A DNA stretch of 64,000 nt, taken from assembly GCA_004293365.1 (NCBI GenBank), contig RDYN01000022.1:24103-88102 (forward strand), given 5' to 3'. Both the position numbers and the translations under genes were made by a program. Positions 26,956 through 35,056 of the stretch are shown here, in pieces. Source of the stretch: Oscillatoriales cyanobacterium. GTDB taxonomy: Bacteria; Cyanobacteriota; Cyanobacteriia; Cyanobacteriales; Microcoleaceae. Under the pieces are notes generated by a model. The model saw nothing but the letters and a program-made list of their open reading frames with translations. It was not told where the DNA came from and ran no database searches. Numbering within the stretch: position 1 is the stretch's first letter; every line of letters begins with the position of its first letter.

Positions 26956-28290
26956 ATGCAAAACTTGATGTTTCGTGCGGGGCTGCCGAATGGTGGCAAT
27001 TATATTTCTTTTATGAGAAATTCTTTGCCAATTGGGTGCTTGCTTTGGTTGTGGCTGTGTGCTGGTTCAATTGCTAGCGCCCAAACTAATCCACCACCCC
27101 TCGATCAATTTTCTCCTAATCCTCTAGAAATTACCACACCCGATCCCCTAAAACCGGCTACTGAATCTTTGAGTAGCACTCAGCGGGAGGAACTGACAGC
27201 GGCTTTGGAAAAGTTAAGCTTAGAAGCAGCGGCTAAACTGCAAGCTGGAGATGGGGCTGGCGCTTTTGATATTTGGTTCCGAGAATTGCGGCTGCAGAGG
27301 TATCTCGGCCCGGCGGCGGAAATTGCTGCTTTGAGTCGGGTGGGAAGTGTTGCTTGGAGTAGCAATAAAAACCTGGAACTTCAGCTTATTACTAAACGGT
27401 TGCAAGCAATTCACCAACAAGTTAAATCCCAAGTGCCTATCAATACTGAGTTGCTTCCCGCTTTAGCTGCGGCTTTTGGGCAGGTGCGCGCTAAAGGCCC
27501 GACTGTAGAAGTTTACCAACAAATTCTCGAAAATGCGCGCCAAAATCAAGATATATTGGCTCAAGGTCAGACTTTAAAGACGATCGCACTTGTTCACATC
27601 AATTGGCTGAGTTACGATAAAGCTGCTCCGGTGTATGAGGAATTGGCAACTTTAATTCAGGAAAACCGCGCTGTATTTGCTGCTAATGCTGCTGTACCAA
27701 ATTCTGCTGTAACGGCGGGAAATGGCGCGCCACCGCAGCCTGTAACTCCTCCGACTGAGGTAGATACTCTGAGACAGTTAGCCTACGTTTACCAGCAGTC
27801 GAAACAGCCCCTAAAGGCGATCGCCGCCCGGGAAAAACTAGCATCTGTGTATCTCAACCTGCAAAACCCGGCTGCGATACCGCCGCTCAAAATTGCGATC
27901 GGCACCGATTACCAAACTATAGGTCAAATCAACTTAGCAGCTCAATACTATCAGGAAGCCTACAATTTAGCTGTCCCCATTCAACAGTACGCCCAAGCGA
28001 GCGAAGCTTTGGATAAATTAGCATTGCTTTATCGATCGCAAAAACAGCTAGAGCCGACTGTGCGAATCTATCAAATGCAGTTGCTGCTGGAAGAACGGGC
28101 TTACAATTGGTACGGACTGATGAGTGCTTACGACAATCTCGGTCAAGTTTATCAGGAAATGAAGGATTACAAGAAAGCTTTGGAAGCTTATCAGAAGGGG
28201 TTGGAAGTGGCGAAAAGATTGGGACACAGAAAAGAGTATTTTGACAAGAAGATTATTAAGGTTAACAAGCAATTGCAAAAAAGTTCGTAA
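26956..28290 (+). CDS. Secreted TPR-repeat protein
   Basis: In-frame starts are at 26956 and 27013; the latter (MRNSLPIGCLLWLWLCAGSI) gives an ideal signal peptide cleaved near ASAQT. Without a clear ribosome-binding site I list the longer form. About 440 residues with TPR units in the second half: YVYQQSKQPLKAIAAREKLA, IGQINLAAQYYQEAYNLA and LGQVYQEMKDYKKALEAYQK. A periplasmic protein-interaction scaffold of unknown partner. Divergent from the phytase-like gene, sharing a very short promoter region. Confidence 0.85.
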   Translation: MQNLMFRAGLPNGGNYISFMRNSLPIGCLLWLWLCAGSIASAQTNPPPLDQFSPNPLEITTPDPLKPATESLSSTQREELTAALEKLSLEAAAKLQAGDGAGAFDIWFRELRLQRYLGPAAEIAALSRVGSVAWSSNKNLELQLITKRLQAIHQQVKSQVPINTELLPALAAAFGQVRAKGPTVEVYQQILENARQNQDILAQGQTLKTIALVHINWLSYDKAAPVYEELATLIQENRAVFAANAAVPNSAVTAGNGAPPQPVTPPTEVDTLRQLAYVYQQSKQPLKAIAAREKLASVYLNLQNPAAIPPLKIAIGTDYQTIGQINLAAQYYQEAYNLAVPIQQYAQASEALDKLALLYRSQKQLEPTVRIYQMQLLLEERAYNWYGLMSAYDNLGQVYQEMKDYKKALEAYQKGLEVAKRLGHRKEYFDKKIIKVNKQLQKSS

Positions 28291-28337
28291 TTGTTAGCCG
28301 ATAAAAATGTCCAGGGATGAAGCGGTGAACTTAAATG

Positions 28338-28456
28338 CAGTAAGGTGCGCACTGCGCACCCTACAAAACTGTATCGGTAGCAGTAAGGTGCGCACTGCGC
28401 ACCCTACAAAACTGTATCGGTAGCAGTAAGGTGCGCCCTACAAAACTGTATCGGTA
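28338..28456. repeat. Tandem 43-bp repeat with GGTGCGCACTGCGCACC hairpin
   Basis: Two full 43-base units (28338-28380, 28381-28423) and a third lacking the right half of the palindrome (from 28424). GGTGCGC-ACT-GCGCACC is a hairpin; a related word with ATT is near 63096. All lie in noncoding DNA. Confidence 0.9.
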
Positions 28457-28650
28457 ATTCCATGTAAGATAGCTCAATGTCGGGATTGCCGATCGCAAAT
28501 CCGCTAGTAAGCTTCATCGTAATATCATAGCACTTGTGCAGTCTCGACCCTATTCCAAAGGTTTGAGATTTTTAGCTTTGCTAATTATGACATAATTATG
28601 TTATTAATACGTAAGTCCTGAAAAAAAATAGCGTATTTCAAGTGTAAAGA

Positions 28651-29283
28651 ATGGCAAAGGTGATTGCAGTTACAGAAGCTATTAAAAGCCTTGCTGAGGC
28701 TGAATCAAGATTGAATTTGAGCCGAACTGAAGATGAGGCTTTTTTTGCAGAATGGCAAGCTGAGTTGCCAAATCTCAGCGATGCCGAACAGACTGGTTTG
28801 GATAGGCTACGACGCAGATTACTATATCATAGAGCGGATGGAGAATTGTTAGAAGGGGCTGTGACATTGCTGGTAGCATCACCTTTGCTAGAAATGGCGG
28901 GATTCTACGATCCACCTTTCAGGATGAAGGCGGAATCTGCGATTGAAATTGCCATTGATGATGGGGAAGAAACCCTGCGGGGACGAATTGATATCTTGAT
29001 TTTGCTTCAGCAGCTTTGGGTAATGGTTTTGGAGTGTAAGAAGACTACGATTTCGACGCGATCGGCATTACCTCAAGCATTAGCATACATGATGGCAAAT
29101 CCCGATTTGGATAAACCGAGATTTGGGATGTTGACGAATGGTGATGATGTGTTGTTTGTGAAACTGATGGCTCAACCTACGCCAGAATATGGGTTATCGC
29201 GGGCATTTTCGATTTATACTGTACCAAGTGAATTGCGATCGGCATTTCAAGTCTTGAAACATTTAGGACAAGGCATCAGTTAG
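28651..29283 (+). CDS. PD-(D/E)XK-type restriction-endonuclease-like protein
   Basis: 210 residues. The core GRIDILILLQQLWVMVLECK followed by KTTIS gives the D-x(n)-E-x-K nuclease signature (Asp in GRID, Glu and Lys in ECKK), and QALAYMMANPD follows. It matches a common cyanobacterial stand-alone family annotated as a type I restriction R-subunit-like protein, but it lacks helicase motifs and has no hsdM/hsdS neighbours. Nuclease activity is plausible; a true restriction role is not supported. Confidence 0.75.
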   Translation: MAKVIAVTEAIKSLAEAESRLNLSRTEDEAFFAEWQAELPNLSDAEQTGLDRLRRRLLYHRADGELLEGAVTLLVASPLLEMAGFYDPPFRMKAESAIEIAIDDGEETLRGRIDILILLQQLWVMVLECKKTTISTRSALPQALAYMMANPDLDKPRFGMLTNGDDVLFVKLMAQPTPEYGLSRAFSIYTVPSELRSAFQVLKHLGQGIS

Positions 29284-29294
29284 GTGACAAAAAA

Positions 29295-30602
29295 CTACTT
29301 TACTCCTATCTTTGCCACTAACGTCTTACAGTTTTCAACTAAACGGATGAACTCTGCCCGATAGCCTTCCTTGTCTTCACCTTTCGCCTGACTTGCTAGC
29401 TTCAATACTTGATCGAAATTAGCTGCTCCTTTGTACTCAGAATCTCTCAAAACCATCCCGAAAGCAGCTACAGCAGCAGCAAATCTGAAGTTGGCAGAGG
29501 CATTTTCTAGTTTTACAGGTTTGTCCATTACTGACTGCGTAATTAACTGACTGACTGTCTCGTTAGGTTTTTTATAACGCAACTTTACCTGCATCAATTC
29601 ATCAGTTTGAGATGCAGAAGCAGTGGCTGGATTCGGTTGATATTTTAATGGATCGACTTCCGGCAATTTGACATCGCTGGCGACACCAACCGGAATAATT
29701 TCGTAAATTGCCGTTACCGAATGTCCCGCACCTAATTCACCTGCATCTTTTTTGTCATCGTTAAAGTCTTGATTTTGCAAAACTCGATTTTCGTAACCAA
29801 CTAGACGGTAGGCTTGAACTTTAGCCGGATTGAATTCTACTTGAATTTTCACATCTTTGGCTATGGTAAATAGCGTGCCTCCCATTTGAGTGACTAATAC
29901 TTTTTTGGCTTCCAGCAGGCTGTCGATATAAGCATAATTGCCATTACCTTTATCGGCTAGCTGTTCCATTTTTGCATCTTGCAAATTGCCAGTACCAAAT
30001 CCCAAGACGCTTAGGAAAACTCCTTGTTCTCGTTTTTCTTCAATCATCCGCACGAGTTCGCCATCGCTGGAAGCGCCGACATTAAAATCGCCGTCTGTTG
30101 CCAGAATAACGCGGTTGTTTCCTTGTTTAATAAAGTTGTCTCTAGCAACTTTGTAGGCTAGTTGAATGCCTGCTCCGCCTGCGGTAGAACCACCTGCTTC
30201 TAGCTTGTCAATGCTATCTAATATCTTTTCTTTTTGGTTGCCCGGTGTTGGAGGCAAGACTAACCCGGCGGCTCCGGCATAGACTACAATGGTGACGCTA
30301 TCTTTGGCTCGCAATTCGCTGACGAGATATTTCAAAGATGCTTTGACTAACGGTAATTTGTCCGGCGAATTCATGGAACCGGAAACATCGATCAGAAATA
30401 CGAGATTGTTCGGCGGTAAATTTTTGGTGGAAATGCTTTTTCCTTGCAAACCAATGTGGACTAATTTGTGTTGGGGATTCCAGGGAGCATTGGCGAGTTC
30501 TGTATTAATTGAAAAAGGTCGATCGCCCTTTGGTTGCGGATAGTCGTAGGTAAAGTAATTAATTAGTTCTTCGAGGCGCACTGCATCTTTGGGGGGCATC
30601 AC
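29295..30602 (-). CDS. vWA-domain protein, C-terminal part of a frameshifted gene
   Basis: 435 residues from MMPPKDAVRLEELINYFTYD. The vWA domain has a perfect MIDAS: DVSGSMNSPDK (DxSxS), the Thr loop GGSTAGGAG and ATDGDFNVGAS. The C-terminal YfbK-type domain (DUF3520) includes KLRYKKPNE and FRFAAAVAAFGMVLR. The same frame continues upstream without stop to about 30752, encoding the missing family N-terminus (YNRIYDNSYQRASNNPLSTF, then GIDVDTASYSNVRRF), while the start codon lies in another frame. So this is the distal part of the gene beginning at 31336. Confidence 0.8.
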   Translation of the reverse strand: MMPPKDAVRLEELINYFTYDYPQPKGDRPFSINTELANAPWNPQHKLVHIGLQGKSISTKNLPPNNLVFLIDVSGSMNSPDKLPLVKASLKYLVSELRAKDSVTIVVYAGAAGLVLPPTPGNQKEKILDSIDKLEAGGSTAGGAGIQLAYKVARDNFIKQGNNRVILATDGDFNVGASSDGELVRMIEEKREQGVFLSVLGFGTGNLQDAKMEQLADKGNGNYAYIDSLLEAKKVLVTQMGGTLFTIAKDVKIQVEFNPAKVQAYRLVGYENRVLQNQDFNDDKKDAGELGAGHSVTAIYEIIPVGVASDVKLPEVDPLKYQPNPATASASQTDELMQVKLRYKKPNETVSQLITQSVMDKPVKLENASANFRFAAAVAAFGMVLRDSEYKGAANFDQVLKLASQAKGEDKEGYRAEFIRLVENCKTLVAKIGVK

Positions 30603-31336
30603 ACCGCTGTTGATAAAGCGTCGGACATTGCTGTAGGATGCTGTATCGACATCGATGCCAAATGTGGAAAGCGGGTTGTTGCTAGCCCGCTGATAGGAGT
30701 TATCGTAAATGCGGTTGTATCCTCTGATTGTGGATTGATGCCACCAGAAACTCTAGTTCTTAATGTATCTTGTCCTATAAGATTCCCAGAAGTGCGACTG
30801 TCAAGGTTAAGTCTCACTCGCTGAGGGGATGTTTGGGGAGAAGGCGCTGGTAAAGGTACAGAATTTGGTTCTGAAAGGGGGGGATTTCGATTTTGTTCCA
30901 ATTCACCACTACGAGCTTCTAATGCGTCAACTCTACCCCGCAGCGTCGCTAATTCAGGGGCGAATTCAGTCTGTAAACGTTGGACTATGGCTAAATCTTC
31001 TGGGCCGACTTTTGGCGTACCTGCTGCGATCGCCCGATCGACGTTTACCAAACAACTATTTAAACTTACCGCAAAGTCAGAGCGTTTTAAAGGTCGATCG
31101 CCTAAAGTAGTACCAACTGGGGCGACAATCGGGCAACTGTAGCGTTTTGCTAAGGATAGTAGTGCCTGAAAAGCCCAGCTACTTGGTGCAATGTCAGCCG
31201 ATTGAGAGACATTTGTGGGAGTTGGTGCGTTGGTTTGGCGATCGACTCCTTGGGCGATCGCACTTTTGGCATTCATCCAGCAAAAAGTTAAAACCACTGG
31301 ACTTAACACCAATATTTGCAACAAAAGTTTACGCAT
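30599..31336 (-). CDS. SLH-like N-terminal part of the frameshifted vWA protein
   Basis: Starts with a signal peptide (MRKLLLQILVLSPVVLTFCW, cleaved near AIAQG) followed by an SLH-like module: SSWAFQALLSLAKRYSCPIV and LKRSDFAVSLNSCLVNVDRA. A coiled coil (EFAPELATLRGRVDALEARS) and a Pro-rich linker follow. After about residue 195 the frame reads nonsense (TTAFTITPISGLATTRF), where the -1 frame gives the conserved vWA-family lead-in. The intact product would be a periplasmic wall-anchored vWA protein of about 670 residues. Confidence 0.75.
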   Translation of the reverse strand: MRKLLLQILVLSPVVLTFCWMNAKSAIAQGVDRQTNAPTPTNVSQSADIAPSSWAFQALLSLAKRYSCPIVAPVGTTLGDRPLKRSDFAVSLNSCLVNVDRAIAAGTPKVGPEDLAIVQRLQTEFAPELATLRGRVDALEARSGELEQNRNPPLSEPNSVPLPAPSPQTSPQRVRLNLDSRTSGNLIGQDTLRTRVSGGINPQSEDTTAFTITPISGLATTRFPHLASMSIQHPTAMSDALSTAV

Positions 31337-31342
31337 AGACTT

Positions 31343-31510
31343 TTACTCCTGAAGATATTGCGATCGCGATATGGAACAATATACTACATCAGTTTTATAA
31401 TAACGACCGTTGTTCTCATATTTGAAACCAACTTTCTGCATCACCCGCTGGGATGCGATATTTTGGAAGTGGGCGATCGCAACTATTCTCTGTAAATTTA
31501 ATATTTCAAA
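31343..31510 (-). pseudogene. C-terminal remnant of a RimJ/RimL-type acetyltransferase
   Basis: The minus-strand frame encodes LNLQRIVAIAHFQNIASQRV, then MQKVGFKYENNGRYYKTDVVYCS, and ends at TAA (31343-31345). It is clearly homologous to the C-terminal motif of the intact neighbour at 31521-32060 (LEKIVAVADAENRSSRRVME). The N-terminal two-thirds are missing. It is probably the relic of a tandem duplication. Confidence 0.7.
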
Positions 31511-31520
31511 TCTTGTCCGG

Positions 31521-32060
31521 CTATAAACATTTTAATTTTGTTTCATTCGATGCAAAATATTCAAATCTCGCGACCGAATAATATACTCGATCGCGATCGC
31601 AATCGTCAAAATTATGCTGGTATTTCATCCCCACTTTTTCCATTACCCGCCGCGAGGATCTGTTTTCGGCATCTGCAACAGCCACAATTTTTTCTAGTTT
31701 CAATACTTCAAATCCATGCTTGAGCGTCGCCGCTGCAACTTCGGATGCTAAACCTTGTCCCCAATAGGCTTTTGCTAACACGTAACCGACTTCTACTTCA
31801 GGTGTTTTGCCTAAAAAGCGAAGCCCCCCGTCCCCGATCAATTGGTTATTTTCTTTATTGACAACAGCCCACAAACCGAAAGCGTGTTTTTCCCAATCTG
31901 CGACGATCTGAAATAAATCTGCTGCTGTTTCTTCTCTATTTCTGACGCCTTCGCTCAGATACTTCATCACTTCTGAATCGCTGTAGATGCGGTACAGCTC
32001 ATCTAAGTCGTCTGGCGTAAATTGTCTCAGATACAATCGGGCTGTCTCTATCTCTTGCAT
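31521..32060 (-). CDS. RimJ/RimL-type GNAT acetyltransferase
   Basis: 179 residues. Opens ETARLYLRQFTPDDLDELYR, the classic Acetyltransf_3 start, followed by the motif A region EVGYVLAKAYWGQGLASEVA (acetyl-CoA loop WGQGLA) and motif B VADAENRSSRRVMEKVGMKY. Family members acetylate ribosomal proteins or small amines; the substrate is unknown. A decayed paralogue lies immediately downstream. Confidence 0.9.
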   Translation of the reverse strand: MQEIETARLYLRQFTPDDLDELYRIYSDSEVMKYLSEGVRNREETAADLFQIVADWEKHAFGLWAVVNKENNQLIGDGGLRFLGKTPEVEVGYVLAKAYWGQGLASEVAAATLKHGFEVLKLEKIVAVADAENRSSRRVMEKVGMKYQHNFDDCDRDRVYYSVARFEYFASNETKLKCL

Positions 32061-32113
32061 GATGATTATATAACTTCTACCAGTCGATTATAATACCAGT
32101 TTTGTTTGGATAC

Positions 32114-32158
32114 AAACATTTTAGTTGGGTTGAGGAACGAAACCCAACTAAAATGTTT
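32114..32158. repeat. Perfect 18-bp inverted repeat (long hairpin)
   Basis: AAACATTTTAGTTGGGTT at 32114-32131 and its exact complement at 32141-32158, with a 9-base loop. It lies between the acetyltransferase and the ABC exporter, near a second hairpin word AAGTCCCCCGACAATCAGGG. Could act as a terminator or be a mobile hairpin repeat. Confidence 0.8.
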
Positions 32159-32382
32159 ATACGAATTTTTTATGAAGCTGCAGAGAATTCGATCACCCTG
32201 GCACCCCCCTTAAAAAGGGGGGAATAAGAGTCCAATCAAAGTCCCCCGACAATCAGGGGGATGCGAGGGGGATCGGAATATGTGCAACGACCCATTAAAT
32301 TGGTATTACCGATATTCATGCAAAATATTGATTCTATTTGTTACAATTATTAATTGGATGTATTGTACCATTTTTGGCATCG

Positions 32383-34440
32383 ATGACCATTTCCTCACCA
32401 GTAGCAGACACCGAAAACCAACCCCGCCGCGAAACAGACTGGCGGTTATTCATGAGGTTGGCATCTTACGCAACCCGCAGCAAACGCTTGTTGATTATCT
32501 CGATCGCACTATTAGTACCGCTAGCAGTCTCAGGAGCAGTTCAACCGATTCTGATCGGACAGGCAATTTCGGTAATTCGAGCGGAACCTACCTATGAATT
32601 TTTGCGAGGATTGCCTTTATCTACTGCATTAAATGTTTTGGCAGTGTTGCTGATGCTAACTATAGCATTTAGATTGGCACTGCAATCTGTTCAAGGCTAT
32701 TTAGTCACGAAAGTAGGGCAAATTATTACTACTGATATTAGAAATGATTTGTTCGCCCACGTCACATCGCTAGCAGTGAGATTTTTCGATCGCACTCCTG
32801 TAGGCAGATTGATGACTCGCCTCACCAGCGATGTGGAAGCTTTGGGGGAAGTTTTTTCCTCAGGGGCGATCGGGATTGTCAGCGATTTATTTTCAATTTT
32901 AGTAATTGCCATTTTCATGTTTACCATGCAGTGGCAACTAGCTTTAATGTTGGTGACGATGATGGTACCGATTACCGCTTTAATCGTTTATTTTCAGAAC
33001 CAATATCGGATTGCCAATTACAATACCAGAGAAGAACTTTCCGATCTCAACGCCCAACTGCAAGAAAACCTGACGGGTATTGGCGTAGTGCAGCTATTCC
33101 GCCGCGAAAGATTCAACTCAGAATTATTTAGCGTTACCAACAAACGCTACATTAAGGCTGTTGATAAAACTATATTTTACGACTCAGCGGTATCTGCGAC
33201 ATTGGAATGGATTGCTTTAGTAGCAATTGCAGCCGTTTTGTGGATGGGCGGTCAAAATGTTCTGCAAGGTACTCTTAACTTTGGTACTCTGTCAGCATTT
33301 ATTTTATTTGCTCAGCGTCTCTTCGATCCGCTGCGGCAATTTGCCGAGAAATTTACGGCAATTCAAGCAGGATTTACCGCTGTAGAACGGATTAGCGATA
33401 TTCTCAACGAACCCATCGAAATTAAAGATCCAACTAGCGGGGAGAAGGAAGAAGGAAGTTCGGCAACGGATTTTGTAGCGGATGTAACGGATGTAACGGA
33501 TGTAAAAAATAGAAGGAAGAGGGAAGAGGGAAGAAGGGAATATTATTCGCCGCTGCTGATGGCCGGTCATCCAGAGGCACTTGCCTATAATTTATCTTCA
33601 AATGAGCCAGAATTGGTAGACAACAATCACACTCCTGTAACTTCTGAATATCGCCTGTCAGCTAACAATCAAAAATCCCTAATTGCCCATGCCCAATCAA
33701 AGCAAGCCGCATCAGGAGAAATCCAATTTGACAATGTGTGGTTTGCTTACAAAGATAACGAATATGTTTTGCAAGACCTTAATTTTACGATTAAATCCGG
33801 CGAAAAAGTCGCATTAGTTGGCCCGACAGGTGCAGGAAAAAGTTCAATTATTCGTCTTCTGTGTCGCCTCTATGAACCCACGCGGGGCAGGATTTTGGTT
33901 AATCATGTAGATATTCGCGATTTGCCTCAAGCAGAATTGCGGAGACACGTAGGTGTGATTATTCAAGATGGCTTTCTTTTTGCTGGTGATGTGAAGAGCA
34001 ATATTAGCCTTGGCGAAAGTTACTCGATGGAGGAGATTCGAGCAGCAGCAGAAAAGACGAATGTTGCTCGTTTAATTGAAGAATTACCTCAAGGTTATGA
34101 CACGCAATTGCGGGAGAGGGGAACGAATCTTTCGGGGGGACAAAAGCAGTTGTTAGCGTTTGCTCGCGCGGCTATTCGCAACCCCAGTATTTTAGTTTTG
34201 GACGAGGCGACTGCTAGTTTGGATGTGGGGACGGAAGCTTTGATTCAAGAGGCTCTGGAGCGTTTGATGGTGGACAGAACGGCGATAATCATTGCTCACA
34301 GGCTTTCGACTATCCGAAATGTCGATCGCATTTTGGTGCTCAAACGCGGGCAGTTAGTAGAGTCTGGGAGCCACGAAGAGTTGTTGCAACAAGAAGGTTT
34401 GTATGCCAGTTTGTACAAGCTTCAAATGCTCGGAAGTTAG
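32383..34440 (+). CDS. ABC exporter, fused permease and ATPase
   Basis: I choose the ATG at 32383 (MTISSPVADTENQPRRETDW); the TTG at 32338 is unlikely. About 685 residues. Six membrane helices form the exporter TMD (about 25-335). The ATPase domain has Walker A VGPTGAGKSSIIR, Q-loop IIQDGFL, signature NLSGGQKQLL, Walker B ILVLDEATASLD and H-loop IAHRLSTIR. A half-transporter of the MsbA/MdlB type that acts as a dimer. Between TMD and ATPase lies an unusually long hydrophilic linker (about 90 residues) partly made of a dispersed genomic repeat. Substrate unknown. Confidence 0.94.
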   Translation: MTISSPVADTENQPRRETDWRLFMRLASYATRSKRLLIISIALLVPLAVSGAVQPILIGQAISVIRAEPTYEFLRGLPLSTALNVLAVLLMLTIAFRLALQSVQGYLVTKVGQIITTDIRNDLFAHVTSLAVRFFDRTPVGRLMTRLTSDVEALGEVFSSGAIGIVSDLFSILVIAIFMFTMQWQLALMLVTMMVPITALIVYFQNQYRIANYNTREELSDLNAQLQENLTGIGVVQLFRRERFNSELFSVTNKRYIKAVDKTIFYDSAVSATLEWIALVAIAAVLWMGGQNVLQGTLNFGTLSAFILFAQRLFDPLRQFAEKFTAIQAGFTAVERISDILNEPIEIKDPTSGEKEEGSSATDFVADVTDVTDVKNRRKREEGRREYYSPLLMAGHPEALAYNLSSNEPELVDNNHTPVTSEYRLSANNQKSLIAHAQSKQAASGEIQFDNVWFAYKDNEYVLQDLNFTIKSGEKVALVGPTGAGKSSIIRLLCRLYEPTRGRILVNHVDIRDLPQAELRRHVGVIIQDGFLFAGDVKSNISLGESYSMEEIRAAAEKTNVARLIEELPQGYDTQLRERGTNLSGGQKQLLAFARAAIRNPSILVLDEATASLDVGTEALIQEALERLMVDRTAIIIAHRLSTIRNVDRILVLKRGQLVESGSHEELLQQEGLYASLYKLQMLGS
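33455..33510 (+). repeat. Dispersed GGATGTAACGGATG repeat, copy B (inside ABC gene)
   Basis: GAAGTTCGGCAACGGATTTTGTAGCGGATG and two further GGATGTAAC steps, then a purine-rich AGAGGGA run. In frame with the ABC transporter, translated as SSATDFVADVTDVTDV. Confidence 0.85.
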
Positions 34441-34454
34441 ACAGTAATAAAAAG

Positions 34455-34716
34455 GGTTCGTACTGAGGACTTTAGTCCTTCTTTATGAGGACTAAAGTCC
34501 TCACTACGAACCAGAATAAAAAAGGTTTGATCCTTCGGACTTTAGTCCTTCTTTATGAGAACTAAAGTCCTCACTACGAACCAGAATAAAAAAGGTTTGA
34601 TCCTTCGGACTTTAGTCCTTCTTTGTTGCGGACTAAAGTCCTCACTACGAAAAAAAGGTTTGATCCTTCGGACTTTAGTCCTTCTTTGTTGCGGACTAAA
34701 GTCCTCACTACGAACC
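34455..34716. repeat. Four tandem GGACTTTAGTCC hairpins
   Basis: Four successive inverted pairs, each GGACTTTAGTCC, a short CTTCTTT loop, then GGACTAAAGTCCTCACTACG, joined by AAAAAAGGTTTGATCCTTC spacers with a period of roughly 65-70 bases. Noncoding, directly after the ABC exporter stop. Confidence 0.9.
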
Positions 34717-34810
34717 AATATTATCGTGATTGTTCGAGCAGACATGATATCCTATTCCTCGCGAGCGATAGGATCGCACTGCGATTGCAAATCTCAAGTC
34801 TAAAGTCGGC

Positions 34811-35029
34811 TCACCTGCCAAAAATAATTTTCCCAAGGGTTTGTGGCAGGTGAGTTATATGTTGAAAAAGCTGATTTGGCCCGATGCCAAACAATAATTG
34901 CATCGCCAGCACAATTGCTGCTATAGAAATCGCTGTACCGATGCTGGCTTTCAATACTTTAAAAGCCCAATTAAATACCAGCCAAGATACAAGCAAGGAA
35001 GCAATTAAGATAATTAACTCTAGGGGCAT
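34811..35029 (-). CDS. Small conserved-looking membrane protein
   Basis: 72 residues with two hydrophobic segments: LELIILIASLLVSWLVFNWA and AISIAAIVLAMQLLFGIGPN, then a short hydrophilic tail. It follows the NurA gene by 27 bases on the same strand, so probably shares its transcript. No family function known to me. Confidence 0.7.
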   Translation of the reverse strand: MPLELIILIASLLVSWLVFNWAFKVLKASIGTAISIAAIVLAMQLLFGIGPNQLFQHITHLPQTLGKIIFGR

Positions 35030-35056
35030 ATAACATTTTTAACTCTAATTTTTAAT

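Noticed and set aside
34501..34803. Short coding frames over the GGACTTTAGTCC tandem hairpins
   Set aside because: Frames of 67-82 codons with repeated TLVLLCCGLKSSLR are translations of the repeat itself.
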